Of a stretch of DNA of 6,924 bases, positions 1-6,012 are shown piece by piece. The stretch is taken from positions 1 through 6,924 of the forward strand of contig JAEUNN010000180.1 in NCBI GenBank assembly GCA_016791085.1, written 5' to 3'. Origin of the DNA: Rhodocyclaceae bacterium (GTDB taxonomy: Bacteria; Pseudomonadota; Gammaproteobacteria; Burkholderiales; Rhodocyclaceae). The notes below the pieces were generated by a model, which saw only the letters and a list, made by a program, of their open reading frames with translations, did not search any database and had not been told where the DNA came from. Position 1 is the first letter of the stretch. Each line of letters starts with the position of its first letter. The position numbers and the translations under genes were made by a program.

Positions 1-1629
1 GGCCGCTATTCCGTGGTCACCAAGGGCCCGCTCACCAATGCCATCGCCTGTTCGAATTCCGGCGGCTATTTCGGTGCCGAACTGAAAATGGCCGGCTGGG
101 ACATGATCATTTTCGAAGGCAGGTCGCCGCGTCCGGTGTACCTCTGGATCGAAGACGACAAGGTTGAACTGCGCGACGCCTCCCACCTGTGGGGCAAAAC
201 GGTCTGGGAAACCGAAGAAACGATCAAGAAGGATCACCAGGATCCGCTCGTGCGTGTGTCCTCGATCGGCCGCGCCGGCGAAAATCGCGTGCTGTTCGCC
301 TGTATCGTGAATGATCTGCACCGGGCGGCAGGCCGTTCCGGCGTGGGCGCGGTTGCCGGGTCGAAAAACCTCAAGGCCATCGCGGTGCGCGGTACCAAGG
401 GTGTCGGCAATATCGCCAATCCCAAGGAGTTCATGAAGGTTACCTTCGAGAAGAAGAAAATTCTCAAGGAAAACGCCGTTACCGGCGCCGGCCTGCCGAC
501 CTATGGCACGCAGGTGCTCATGAATGTGATCAACGAAATCGGTGCGATGCCCACGCGCAACCACCGCGACGTGCAGTTCGAAGGCGCGCGCAAAATTTCC
601 GCGGAAGCCATGCGCGAAAAGCGTCCTAGCGACGGCAAGGCTCAACTGGTTAACAACCAGGCCTGTTTCGGTTGCACGATCGCCTGCGGCCGCATTTCGA
701 AAATGGACCAGAACCACTTCTCCGTCGTGAATAGCCCCAAATACTGGGGTGCATCGGGCGGTCTGGAGTACGAAGCGGCCTGGTCGCTGGGTTGCGCCAA
801 CGGTGTGGATGACCTGGAAGCTCTGCAGTACGCGAACATGCTGTGCAACGAAGACGGCATGGACCCGATTTCTTTCGGCGCGACCGTGGGTGCAGTCATG
901 GAACTGTACGAAATGGGCGTGCTCAAGAAAGAGCAGATCGGTATCGAAGCCCCCTTCGGTTCCGCCAAAGCGCTTGCCTACCTGTCGGAAATCACCGCGC
1001 GCGGTGAAGGATTCGGCAAGGACCTGGGCATGGGTTCGGCGCGCATGTGCGCGAAATACGGCCACCCCGAACTGTCGATGACGGTGAAGGGCCAGGAATT
1101 CCCGGCCTACGATTCGCGTGGCATCCAGGGCATGGGCCTGACCTATGCAACCTCGAACCGTGGTGCCTGCCACCTGCGGTCGTACACGGTTGCGTCCGAA
1201 GTGCTGGGCATTCCGGTCAAGACCGATCCGCTCACGACCGACGGCAAGCCGGCTCTCGTGAAGGCGTTCCAGGACGCCACCGCCGTGTTCGATTCGTCGG
1301 GCCTGTGCGTGTTTACGTCCTTCGCCTGGGGCGTGGCGGATGTACAGCCGCAAGTCCAGGCCGCCTGCGAAGGCGACTGGTCGCTGGAAAAGCTCAACGA
1401 AATGGGCGAGCGCATCTGGAACATGGAGCGTCAGTTCAATAACGCGGCCGGCTTCACGGCCAAGGATGACTCCTTGCCGCCGCGTCTCCTTACCGAACCG
1501 GCCAAGGTCGGTCCGGCCAAGGGGCTCGTGAACGGTCTGCTCAAAATGCTGCCCGAGTATTACGAGCTGCGCGGCTGGGACAAGGAAGGCCGTCCCACGC
1601 CCGAAACGCTCGCCCGACTGGGACTTTGA
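1..1629 (+). CDS. aorB: Tungsten-dependent aldehyde:ferredoxin oxidoreductase family catalytic subunit (AorB-like), 5'-truncated by window
   Basis: The frame is open from base 1 (reads GRYSVVTKGPLTNA), so the true start lies upstream. 542 residues are visible, against about 610-620 for the family, so roughly 70 N-terminal residues are missing. The family oxidises aldehydes to carboxylic acids at a tungsten bis-pterin centre in the cytoplasm and passes electrons to a [4Fe-4S] cluster. Visible signatures, in fragment numbering: the N-terminal domain with TKGPLTNAI, SGGYFGAELK and RSGVGAVAGSKNLKAI; the cluster ligands C222-x2-C225-x3-C229 (CFGCTIAC) with a distant fourth Cys at C436 (SSGLCVF); the EYE motif whose second Glu is residue 258; and the pterin-region motif YDSRGIQGMGLTYATSNRGACH with H391. 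By motif alignment E258 and H391 match the active-site Glu and His of the Pyrococcus furiosus enzyme. The flavoprotein and MoaD genes downstream favour the bacterial three-subunit AorABC type over the archaeal single-subunit type. The tungsten assignment, rather than molybdenum, is inferred from family. Confidence 0.93.
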   Translation, partial: GRYSVVTKGPLTNAIACSNSGGYFGAELKMAGWDMIIFEGRSPRPVYLWIEDDKVELRDASHLWGKTVWETEETIKKDHQDPLVRVSSIGRAGENRVLFACIVNDLHRAAGRSGVGAVAGSKNLKAIAVRGTKGVGNIANPKEFMKVTFEKKKILKENAVTGAGLPTYGTQVLMNVINEIGAMPTRNHRDVQFEGARKISAEAMREKRPSDGKAQLVNNQACFGCTIACGRISKMDQNHFSVVNSPKYWGASGGLEYEAAWSLGCANGVDDLEALQYANMLCNEDGMDPISFGATVGAVMELYEMGVLKKEQIGIEAPFGSAKALAYLSEITARGEGFGKDLGMGSARMCAKYGHPELSMTVKGQEFPAYDSRGIQGMGLTYATSNRGACHLRSYTVASEVLGIPVKTDPLTTDGKPALVKAFQDATAVFDSSGLCVFTSFAWGVADVQPQVQAACEGDWSLEKLNEMGERIWNMERQFNNAAGFTAKDDSLPPRLLTEPAKVGPAKGLVNGLLKMLPEYYELRGWDKEGRPTPETLARLGL

Positions 1630-1645
1630 GCGAAATGGTCGCCCG

Positions 1646-1669
1646 GATTGCCGGCGCCTGCCGGCAATC
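1646..1669 (+). repeat. Perfect inverted repeat (hairpin) in the aorB-aorC gap
   Basis: GATTGCCGGC at 1646-1655 is exactly complementary to GCCGGCAATC at 1660-1669. This gives a 10-bp stem with a 4-base loop (GCCT), beginning 16 bases after the aorB stop. No T-run follows, so it is not a standard rho-independent terminator. It could be an mRNA-stabilising or processing hairpin protecting the 3' end of the aorB message. The structure is seen directly; the role is inferred. Confidence 0.7.
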
Positions 1670-1683
1670 TGCGGCGAGCCAAA

Positions 1684-1717
1684 GGGGGCACGGAGTAGTT
1701 TCGTGCCCTCGTTTCTT
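1684..1717 (+). terminator. Terminator-like hairpin between aorB and aorC (possible attenuator)
   Basis: Bases 1684-1694 pair with 1700-1710. The core is GGGCACG at 1686-1692 with CGTGCCC at 1702-1708, extended by G-C, G.U and A-T pairs on both sides. The sequence GTTTCTT follows at 1711-1717. The T-run is interrupted, so termination would be weak at best. Because it lies between two genes of one complex, partial termination that lowers aorC relative to aorB is plausible but untested. Confidence 0.45.
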
Positions 1718-1748
1718 GTGCACCCGATGAATTCATACCGAGGCTAGC

Positions 1749-3017
1749 ATGAAGCACGTCATTCTGGGCAACGGTCCGGCCGGAGTCGTAGCGGCCGAAG
1801 CTTTGCGCAAATTGCGTCCGCAGGACGAAATCACCATGGTCGGCGACGAGCCGGAGCCGTCCTATTCGCGTATGGCGATTCCTTATCTGCTGGTCGGAAA
1901 TATCGACGAGCGTGGAACCTACCTGCGCAAATCGCCGGATCACTTTGCCGCGCTCCGAATTTCCGAAGTGCGCGCGCGGGCAACGACTATCGATACGGCT
2001 GCCAAACAGGTTCAACTGGACAACGGGCAAACCTTGGCTTACGACAAGCTATTGATTGCGACGGGTTCCGTGCCGGTGCGCCTGCCGGTACCGGGCGTGG
2101 ACCTGCCCGGCGTCAATAGCTGCTGGACGCTCGAAGATGCGCGGCAAATCGCCGGGCGTGCCAAACCGGGTGCGCGCGTTCTGCAAATCGGTGCCGGCTT
2201 CATAGGCTGCATCATCATGGAAGCGCTCACGCGTCGCAAGGTCAAGCTCACCATCGTGGAGATGGGCGATCGCATGGTGCCGCGCATGATGACTCAGGTG
2301 GCCGGCAACATGATCCGCCGCTGGGTGGAAAAGAAGGGCGTGAGCGTGCATACCGATGCGCGCGTCGAGTCGATACGCGAAGGGGCTGACGGCGCGCTCA
2401 TCGCGCGGCTGGCGGGCGGGCAGGACATTCCTTGCGACCTCATCATCGCGGCGGCAGGGGTCAAGCCCAACGTGGCGTTCCTGGCCGGCAGCGGCGTGGA
2501 GATCGGACGCGGGGTGCTCGTGGACGAACGTTGCGCCACCAACGTGCCGGACGTGTATGCCGCCGGCGATGTTGCCGAAGCCATAGATTTTTCGACCGGC
2601 GAGCGTCTGGTGAACGCCATCCAGCCCAATGCCGCGGAGCAGGGCCGTGTCGCCGCAACCAATATGGCGGGGGGCAGTGCCACCAGCCAGGGTACGCTGG
2701 CGCTCAATGTGCTCGACGCGATGGGCATGATTTCTTCGTCCTTCGGTCAATGGTGGGGCGCGGAAGACGGGCAGAGCGTGGAAATGGTGGACGAAGCGGC
2801 CGGCCGTTACCTCAGCCTGCAGTTCCGTGGCGATGTGATGATCGGGGCCACCAGCATAGGATTGACCAATCACGTCGGCGTGCTGCGCGGATTGATACAG
2901 ACGCGCACACATTTGGGCCAGTGGAAGGACCGCCTGTTGAAAGATCCGCTGCGGGTTATGGAGGCCTATCTGGCCTGTGCGCAGGATGCCTCGACCATAC
3001 CTGTCACCGCCGGCTGA
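1749..3017 (+). CDS. aorC: FAD-dependent NAD(P)H oxidoreductase subunit of the AOR complex (AorC-like)
   Basis: This 422-residue protein of the two-dinucleotide-binding-domain flavoprotein class (Pyr_redox_2, related to NADH:rubredoxin/nitrite-reductase-type reductases) should exchange electrons between the AOR Fe-S clusters and NAD+. Motifs in order: the N-terminal FAD-binding GNGPAG at residues 7-12; SYSRMAIPYLLVG at about 39-51; the second Rossmann motif GAGFIG at 148-153, which ends in an acidic strand (TIVEMGDR) suiting NAD(H) rather than NADP(H); the second FAD motif YAAGDVAEA with G273-D274; and a C-terminal domain containing RGDVMIGATSIG. No CxxxxC redox-disulfide is present, so it is not a thioredoxin- or lipoamide-type reductase. 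The ATG is preceded by GAGG at 1740-1743, five bases away. Position directly after aorB matches characterised betaproteobacterial aorABC operons. The exact acceptor is inferred. Confidence 0.87.
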   Translation: MKHVILGNGPAGVVAAEALRKLRPQDEITMVGDEPEPSYSRMAIPYLLVGNIDERGTYLRKSPDHFAALRISEVRARATTIDTAAKQVQLDNGQTLAYDKLLIATGSVPVRLPVPGVDLPGVNSCWTLEDARQIAGRAKPGARVLQIGAGFIGCIIMEALTRRKVKLTIVEMGDRMVPRMMTQVAGNMIRRWVEKKGVSVHTDARVESIREGADGALIARLAGGQDIPCDLIIAAAGVKPNVAFLAGSGVEIGRGVLVDERCATNVPDVYAAGDVAEAIDFSTGERLVNAIQPNAAEQGRVAATNMAGGSATSQGTLALNVLDAMGMISSSFGQWWGAEDGQSVEMVDEAAGRYLSLQFRGDVMIGATSIGLTNHVGVLRGLIQTRTHLGQWKDRLLKDPLRVMEAYLACAQDASTIPVTAG

Positions 3018-3035
3018 GCATTTGCCCGCACCACG

Positions 3036-3290
3036 ATGAAAGTCACGCTCAAGCTCTACGCCACCTTGTCGGATTATCTGCCGGAGGCGGCGCGCGCCAG
3101 CAATGCGCTGCCTCTGGACGTGGCGGAGGGCACTACGCCCGCTGCCCTGATCGAGGCGCATCGGCTGCCGGAAAAGCTGTGCCACCTGGTGCTGATAAAC
3201 GGCGCGTTCGTGCCGCCCGGCGCGCGGGCGTCGCGGGCTTTGACGGAAGGCGACGTGCTGGCGATCTGGCCGCCCATCGCCGGTGGCTGA
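3036..3290 (+). CDS. MoaD/ThiS-family sulfur carrier, probably dedicated to tungstopterin synthesis (AorD-like)
   Basis: This 84-residue beta-grasp protein starts MKVTLKLYATLSDYLP and ends in IWPPIAGG. The C-terminal Gly-Gly is the site that is adenylated and thiocarboxylated, and the length matches MoaD (about 81 residues). MoaD proteins give sulfur, with MoaE, to precursor Z to make the dithiolene of molybdopterin, which AOR uses twice per tungsten. The gene begins 18 bases after the aorC stop. No clear Shine-Dalgarno sequence precedes the ATG, so its translation probably depends on coupling to aorC. Neither moaE nor moeB is in the window, so partners must come from elsewhere. It may serve the AOR cofactor specifically, because such genes recur beside AOR genes; that specificity is inferred. 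Confidence 0.82.
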   Translation: MKVTLKLYATLSDYLPEAARASNALPLDVAEGTTPAALIEAHRLPEKLCHLVLINGAFVPPGARASRALTEGDVLAIWPPIAGG

Positions 3291-3570
3291 GCCGCCTGTC
3301 CGCCTGCTCGACATGTCGATCGAGCGGGCGGATTTCCTGCGCCGCCTGCCTGAGGCGGTGGGCGGCGAGGTGCTGCCGTCTGGGCGCGATAGCTACCGCG
3401 GCGCGGATGGACGCTGGTCGGTCGAAATTGCCGATCTGCCCGATCTGACCATAGGTTTGCTGCGGCTTGCGCGGCTGTCCGTCAAAATCACGCTGTACGG
3501 CATGGACGATGCGGCCGCTAACGCGTTTCACGCGCGCTTCGACACCTATTACCAGCGCGGCGGCGGCTAG
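3283..3570 (+). CDS. Small conserved-looking protein of unknown function at the end of the AOR operon
   Basis: I do not recognise the family. From GTG 3283 the product is 95 residues and the start overlaps the moaD-like gene by 8 bases, a pattern typical of translational coupling. An in-frame ATG at 3313 would give an 85-residue protein beginning MSIERADFLRRLP; neither start has a good ribosome binding site. The protein is soluble, with no signal peptide or membrane segment and no cysteine, and is mixed in charge. It has a GRWSVEIADLP segment, a hydrophobic stretch around LTIGLLRLARLSVKITLYG, and an aromatic/basic tail FDTYYQRGGG. Codon use and GC look like the neighbours, and a probable terminator follows, so it is likely the last operon gene. 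A role in AOR assembly or cofactor insertion is guilt by association only. The three terminal glycines recall sulfur-carrier tails, but I see no homology to prove that. Confidence 0.7.
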   Translation: MAEPPVRLLDMSIERADFLRRLPEAVGGEVLPSGRDSYRGADGRWSVEIADLPDLTIGLLRLARLSVKITLYGMDDAAANAFHARFDTYYQRGGG

Positions 3571-3579
3571 GCACCGAGC

Positions 3580-3617
3580 GTGCCGGCCGTCGCTGATCGG
3601 CTCGCGCTGGCATTTTT
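3580..3617 (+). terminator. Probable rho-independent terminator of the AOR operon
   Basis: GTGCCGGC at 3580-3587 can pair with GCTGGCAT at 3606-3613. The stem has eight pairs, two of them G.U, with an 18-base loop that can itself pair partly. TTTTT runs from 3613 to 3617. It lies 10 bases after the stop of the last AOR-operon gene and before the SRP RNA promoter, which is the expected place. The large loop makes this moderate rather than strong. Confidence 0.5.
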
Positions 3618-3670
3618 CGCCCGACTTGCGGCATAGCGCCGCGCGGCTGCGGAGGTCGCCCGGGCTGTAG

Positions 3671-3676
3671 TACAAT
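3671..3676 (+). promoter_or_regulatory. -10 element of the SRP RNA promoter
   Basis: TACAAT at 3671-3676 differs from the sigma-70 consensus TATAAT by one base. Transcription from it would begin at about 3683-3684, exactly where the SRP RNA closing helix begins. No convincing -35 hexamer is visible 16-18 bases upstream (TGCGGA at 3648-3653 is poor). Confidence 0.65.
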
Positions 3677-3683
3677 TCCCGGC

Positions 3684-3780
3684 GGCGGGTCTCCCCGCAT
3701 CGCAGCGTGGTGAACCTGGTCAGGTCCGGAAGGAAGCAGCCACAGCCGCTAACTGCGAGTGCCGGGGGTCAGGCTCGCCA
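3684..3780 (+). ncRNA. ffs: Bacterial small signal recognition particle RNA (4.5S RNA)
   Basis: This RNA pairs with Ffh (SRP54) to bring ribosomes making membrane proteins to the FtsY receptor at the inner membrane. The almost invariant SRP core lies at about 3717-3741: CAGGTCCGGAAGGAAGCAGC, with the GGAA tetraloop at 3728-3731 closed by C3727-G3732 and the Ffh-binding internal loops on both sides. The rest folds as one rod. GTGG at 3707-3710 pairs with CCAC at 3739-3742, CGCAG at 3701-3705 with CTGCG at 3753-3757, CCCCG near 3693-3697 with CGGGG near 3763-3767, and GGCGGG at 3684-3689 with CTCGCC at 3774-3779. This is the short type without an Alu domain, about 97 bases. TTTT at 3790-3793 after a CCGCC is the likely termination point. 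Identity is certain; the ends are good to about five bases. Confidence 0.96.
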
Positions 3781-3803
3781 CCCTCCGCCTTTTCTCCACA
3801 AAT

Positions 3804-3817
3804 CCTGGCCGGCCAGG
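3804..3817. repeat. Perfect 14-base palindrome between ffs and dnaX
   Basis: CCTGGCC at 3804-3810 is followed directly by its reverse complement GGCCAGG at 3811-3817. It sits just after the SRP RNA end and about 50 bases before the dnaX promoter element. There is no loop, so it is better suited to a dimeric DNA-binding protein than to an RNA hairpin. In GC-rich DNA such palindromes also arise by chance, and no function is assigned. Confidence 0.5.
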
Positions 3818-3864
3818 TCGCCTGCCGCTTGCCGCAGCGGTGGCTAGGGGTGCTTGCCCAGGTT

Positions 3865-3873
3865 TGCTAGAAT
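3865..3873 (+). promoter_or_regulatory. Extended -10 promoter element for dnaX
   Basis: TGCTAGAAT at 3865-3873 contains the extended -10 TGN and the hexamer TAGAAT (one mismatch to TATAAT). Predicted transcription start is near 3880, only about two bases before the dnaX ATG at 3882. No good -35 is seen at normal spacing, which is common for extended -10 promoters. The resulting message would be leaderless or nearly so. Confidence 0.5.
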
Positions 3874-3881
3874 CCGCGTCC

Positions 3882-5648
3882 ATGACTTATCAGGTGCTCG
3901 CGCGCAAGTGGCGTCCGCGCACATTTTCCACCCTAGTGGGCCAGGAACATGTGGTGCGCGCGCTCACGCATGCGCTCGAAACCGGACGCCTGCATCACGC
4001 CTACCTATTCACGGGAACACGCGGGGTCGGCAAAACCACCCTTGCGCGCATCCTGGCCAAATCGCTCAATTGCGAAGTTGCGGTGTCGGCCGCGCCCTGC
4101 GGGCAATGTTCCGCCTGCCGCGAAATCGATGCGGGGCGTTTCGTCGATCTGATCGAGGTGGATGCCGCCACCAATACCCGCGTCGATGAAATGCGCATGC
4201 TGCTCGAAAACGCCACCTATGCTCCGACGCGCGGGCGCTACAAGGTGTACGTGATCGACGAAGTGCACATGCTGTCCACTTCGGCGTTCAATGCCATGCT
4301 CAAAACGCTCGAAGAGCCGCCCGAGCACATCAAATTCATCCTTGCGACCACCGACCCGCAGAAAATTCCGGTCACCGTGCTGTCGCGCTGCCTGCAGTTC
4401 AATCTCAAGAAAATGCCGGTGCCGCACATCGTCGCGCACCTCGCCCGCATACTCGATGCCGAAGCCGTGCCCTACGAAGCTCCGGCGCTGCGGCAAATTG
4501 CCAAAGCCGCCGAAGGCAGCATGCGCGACGCGCTGTCGCTGCTCGACCAGGCCATCGCGCATGGCGCGGGTCAGGTGCAGGACGAAGGTGTGCGCGCCAT
4601 GCTCGGGACCATAGGCGACGAGCACCTGACCGCCATACTCGATGCGCTCATGGCCCAGGATGGGGCCGGTCTGCTCGCGCAGGCCGACGACATGGACCGC
4701 CGCGCTGCAAGTTTCGATGCCGCCTTGCGTGATCTGGGCGTGTTGCTGCACCGCATCGCCTTGGCGCAATTTGCGCCGCAGGCGCTGGAAGCGGACGAAC
4801 TGCAACAGCTTGCGCCCTACGCGGCAGGCATGGACGCCGAATACGTGCAACTTGCCTACCAGATCGTGACCCAGGGCGCGGCCGATCTGGCCTATGCGCC
4901 GGACGAGCGCACCGGTTTTTGCATGGCCTTGTTGCGTCTGCTGGCCTTCCGTCCCGAAACGGCGGCGCAGGCTAGTGCGCCGCCGCGCGCTGCGCCGACC
5001 CCGCGTCCCGCAGCCTTGCAGGCGCCGCCCCCGCCCACCCTGGCGGTGCCGGTGCCGCCACAAGCTGCGGCGGCGATTGCGGCGCAGACCGGTGCAGCGT
5101 CCGGCGCGCCAGCCGGCATTGCGCCAGCCGGCAATCCGCCGGGCGCACACGGCGTGCCGCGCGAGTCCGCGACCCATGTGCCGGCCCGCGCGGCGCCGAG
5201 CGCATCCGCCGCGCCTGCGCCGGCGCTGCCGCAAGGGCAAGTTACTGGCGGCGACGCGCCCGGTGACGCCGATGCGCAATCCTGGGAAAGCATACTGAGC
5301 GGATTGAAACTCGGCGCCATGGCTTTGCAGCTTGCCCAGCACAGCGAATTGCTGGGCTATGCCGACGCGTGCTACCGGCTGCGCCTGGCCGCCGAACACA
5401 AACATCTGGTCGGCAGTTCGGCCGAAGAAAAATTATGCAGCGCACTGGCGGCGCACTGCGGCCGGCTGGTGCGGCTGCAATTCGAAATCGGGGCAACCAG
5501 CGCGCCTACCGTGGCGCAAAAGCTGTCGGCGGAACAGCTACGGCGCCGCGAGCAGGCCATCGCCGAAATGCGCCAGGACGAATTCGTGCTGGCGCTCAAG
5601 GATCAACTCGACGCGACCTTGCACGAAGGGTCGGTCAAACCACTGTGA
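3882..5648 (+). CDS. dnaX: DNA polymerase III subunit tau (clamp-loader ATPase)
   Basis: The start was set at ATG 3882 because MTYQVLARKWRPRTF is the conserved DnaX N terminus. Extending upstream in frame would run into the SRP RNA. The product is 588 residues (E. coli tau is 643). It is the ATPase of the clamp loader that opens the beta clamp at primer ends, and its C-terminal part links the polymerase cores and helicase. Visible: Walker A GTRGVGKT at 45-52; zinc ligands C64, C73, C76 and C79; Walker B VIDEVH with D126-E127; sensor 1 ATTDPQ at 155-160; the SRC motif with arginine finger R169; and sensor 2 GSMRD with R215. An Ala/Pro-rich linker spans about 357-463. The tau-specific C-terminal domain follows, starting near SWESILSGLKLGAMALQLA. 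No A-AAA-AAG-type slippery site is evident, so a separate gamma form is not predicted. No ribosome binding site precedes the ATG. Confidence 0.97.
   Translation: MTYQVLARKWRPRTFSTLVGQEHVVRALTHALETGRLHHAYLFTGTRGVGKTTLARILAKSLNCEVAVSAAPCGQCSACREIDAGRFVDLIEVDAATNTRVDEMRMLLENATYAPTRGRYKVYVIDEVHMLSTSAFNAMLKTLEEPPEHIKFILATTDPQKIPVTVLSRCLQFNLKKMPVPHIVAHLARILDAEAVPYEAPALRQIAKAAEGSMRDALSLLDQAIAHGAGQVQDEGVRAMLGTIGDEHLTAILDALMAQDGAGLLAQADDMDRRAASFDAALRDLGVLLHRIALAQFAPQALEADELQQLAPYAAGMDAEYVQLAYQIVTQGAADLAYAPDERTGFCMALLRLLAFRPETAAQASAPPRAAPTPRPAALQAPPPPTLAVPVPPQAAAAIAAQTGAASGAPAGIAPAGNPPGAHGVPRESATHVPARAAPSASAAPAPALPQGQVTGGDAPGDADAQSWESILSGLKLGAMALQLAQHSELLGYADACYRLRLAAEHKHLVGSSAEEKLCSALAAHCGRLVRLQFEIGATSAPTVAQKLSAEQLRRREQAIAEMRQDEFVLALKDQLDATLHEGSVKPL
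5106..5133 (+). repeat. Short tandem repeat in the dnaX linker
   Basis: GCGCCAGCCGGCA occurs at 5106-5118 and again at 5121-5133, a 15-base period that keeps frame and encodes APAGI-APAGN within the Ala/Pro-rich linker. It suggests local slippage growth of a disordered tether. Confidence 0.7.
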
Positions 5649-5658
5649 GGCAACGCAA

Positions 5659-5982
5659 ATGATGAACAAGGGTGCACTGGGCAATCTGATGAAACAGGCC
5701 CAGCAGATGCAGGAAAACATGAAGCGCGTGCAGGACGAACTGGGGCAGATCGAGGTCGAAGGCCAGTCCGGCGCCGGTCTCGTGAAAGTCAGCATGACCT
5801 GCAAGCATGACGTGCGGCGCGTGTCCATCGACCAGTCGGTCATGGATGACCGCGAAATGCTGGAAGATTTGATCGCCGCGGCGCTCAATGACGCCGTGCG
5901 TCGCGTCGAATCGACGGTGCAGGAAAAAATGGCCGCGGTAACGGCCGGCCTGCCGCTGCCGCCGGGCATGAAGCTGTTCTAA
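5659..5982 (+). CDS. ybaB: YbaB/EbfC family nucleoid-associated protein
   Basis: This 107-residue protein (E. coli YbaB is 109) is a small dimeric DNA-binding protein that coats or bends the nucleoid; its precise role is still poorly defined in the family. Typical features: an N-terminal helix rich in Met, Gln and Lys (LMKQAQQMQENMKRVQDEL, residues 10-28), the G-x-G segment EGQSGAGLVKVSMTCKHDVRRVSID (35-58), an acidic helix MDDREMLEDLIAAALNDAVRRVE, and the conserved end GLPLPPGMKLF. GAGG at 5647-5650, overlapping the dnaX stop, lies eight bases before ATG 5659; a second in-frame ATG follows at 5662, so either Met could be used. The dnaX-ybaB-recR order is conserved widely in bacteria and indicates cotranscription. 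Confidence 0.95.
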   Translation: MMNKGALGNLMKQAQQMQENMKRVQDELGQIEVEGQSGAGLVKVSMTCKHDVRRVSIDQSVMDDREMLEDLIAAALNDAVRRVESTVQEKMAAVTAGLPLPPGMKLF

Positions 5983-6012
5983 GCGGGTCTGCCGGCGGCC
6001 GGGACGCATACC

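Noticed and set aside
2049..3314. Long antisense open frame (421 codons) opposite aorC and the moaD-like gene
   Set aside because: Its translation is rich in Arg, His and Gln with no recognisable motif, and it lies exactly opposite well-supported genes. Long antisense frames are expected in GC-rich coding DNA.
2432..3448. Same-strand open frame of 338 codons spanning the end of aorC, moaD and the small gene
   Set aside because: It is an out-of-frame reading of three better supported genes, and its Arg/Gly-rich product resembles no family.
3759..3881. Upstream extension of dnaX by 41 codons to a GTG at 3759
   Set aside because: The extension lies inside the SRP RNA and its flank, and the conserved DnaX N terminus begins at ATG 3882.
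4005..5405. Long antisense open frame (466 codons) opposite dnaX
   Set aside because: Same pattern: Arg/Gly-rich low-complexity translation, no motif, wholly inside an unambiguous dnaX.
5424..5437. A-rich stretch in dnaX as a programmed frameshift site
   Set aside because: It does not fit the X-XXY-YYZ heptamer in the right frame and lies in the C-terminal domain, too late to produce a gamma-like product.
5332..5658. Upstream-extended start for ybaB within dnaX
   Set aside because: The upstream part is an out-of-frame reading of dnaX; family length and the GAGG ribosome binding site support the ATG at 5659.
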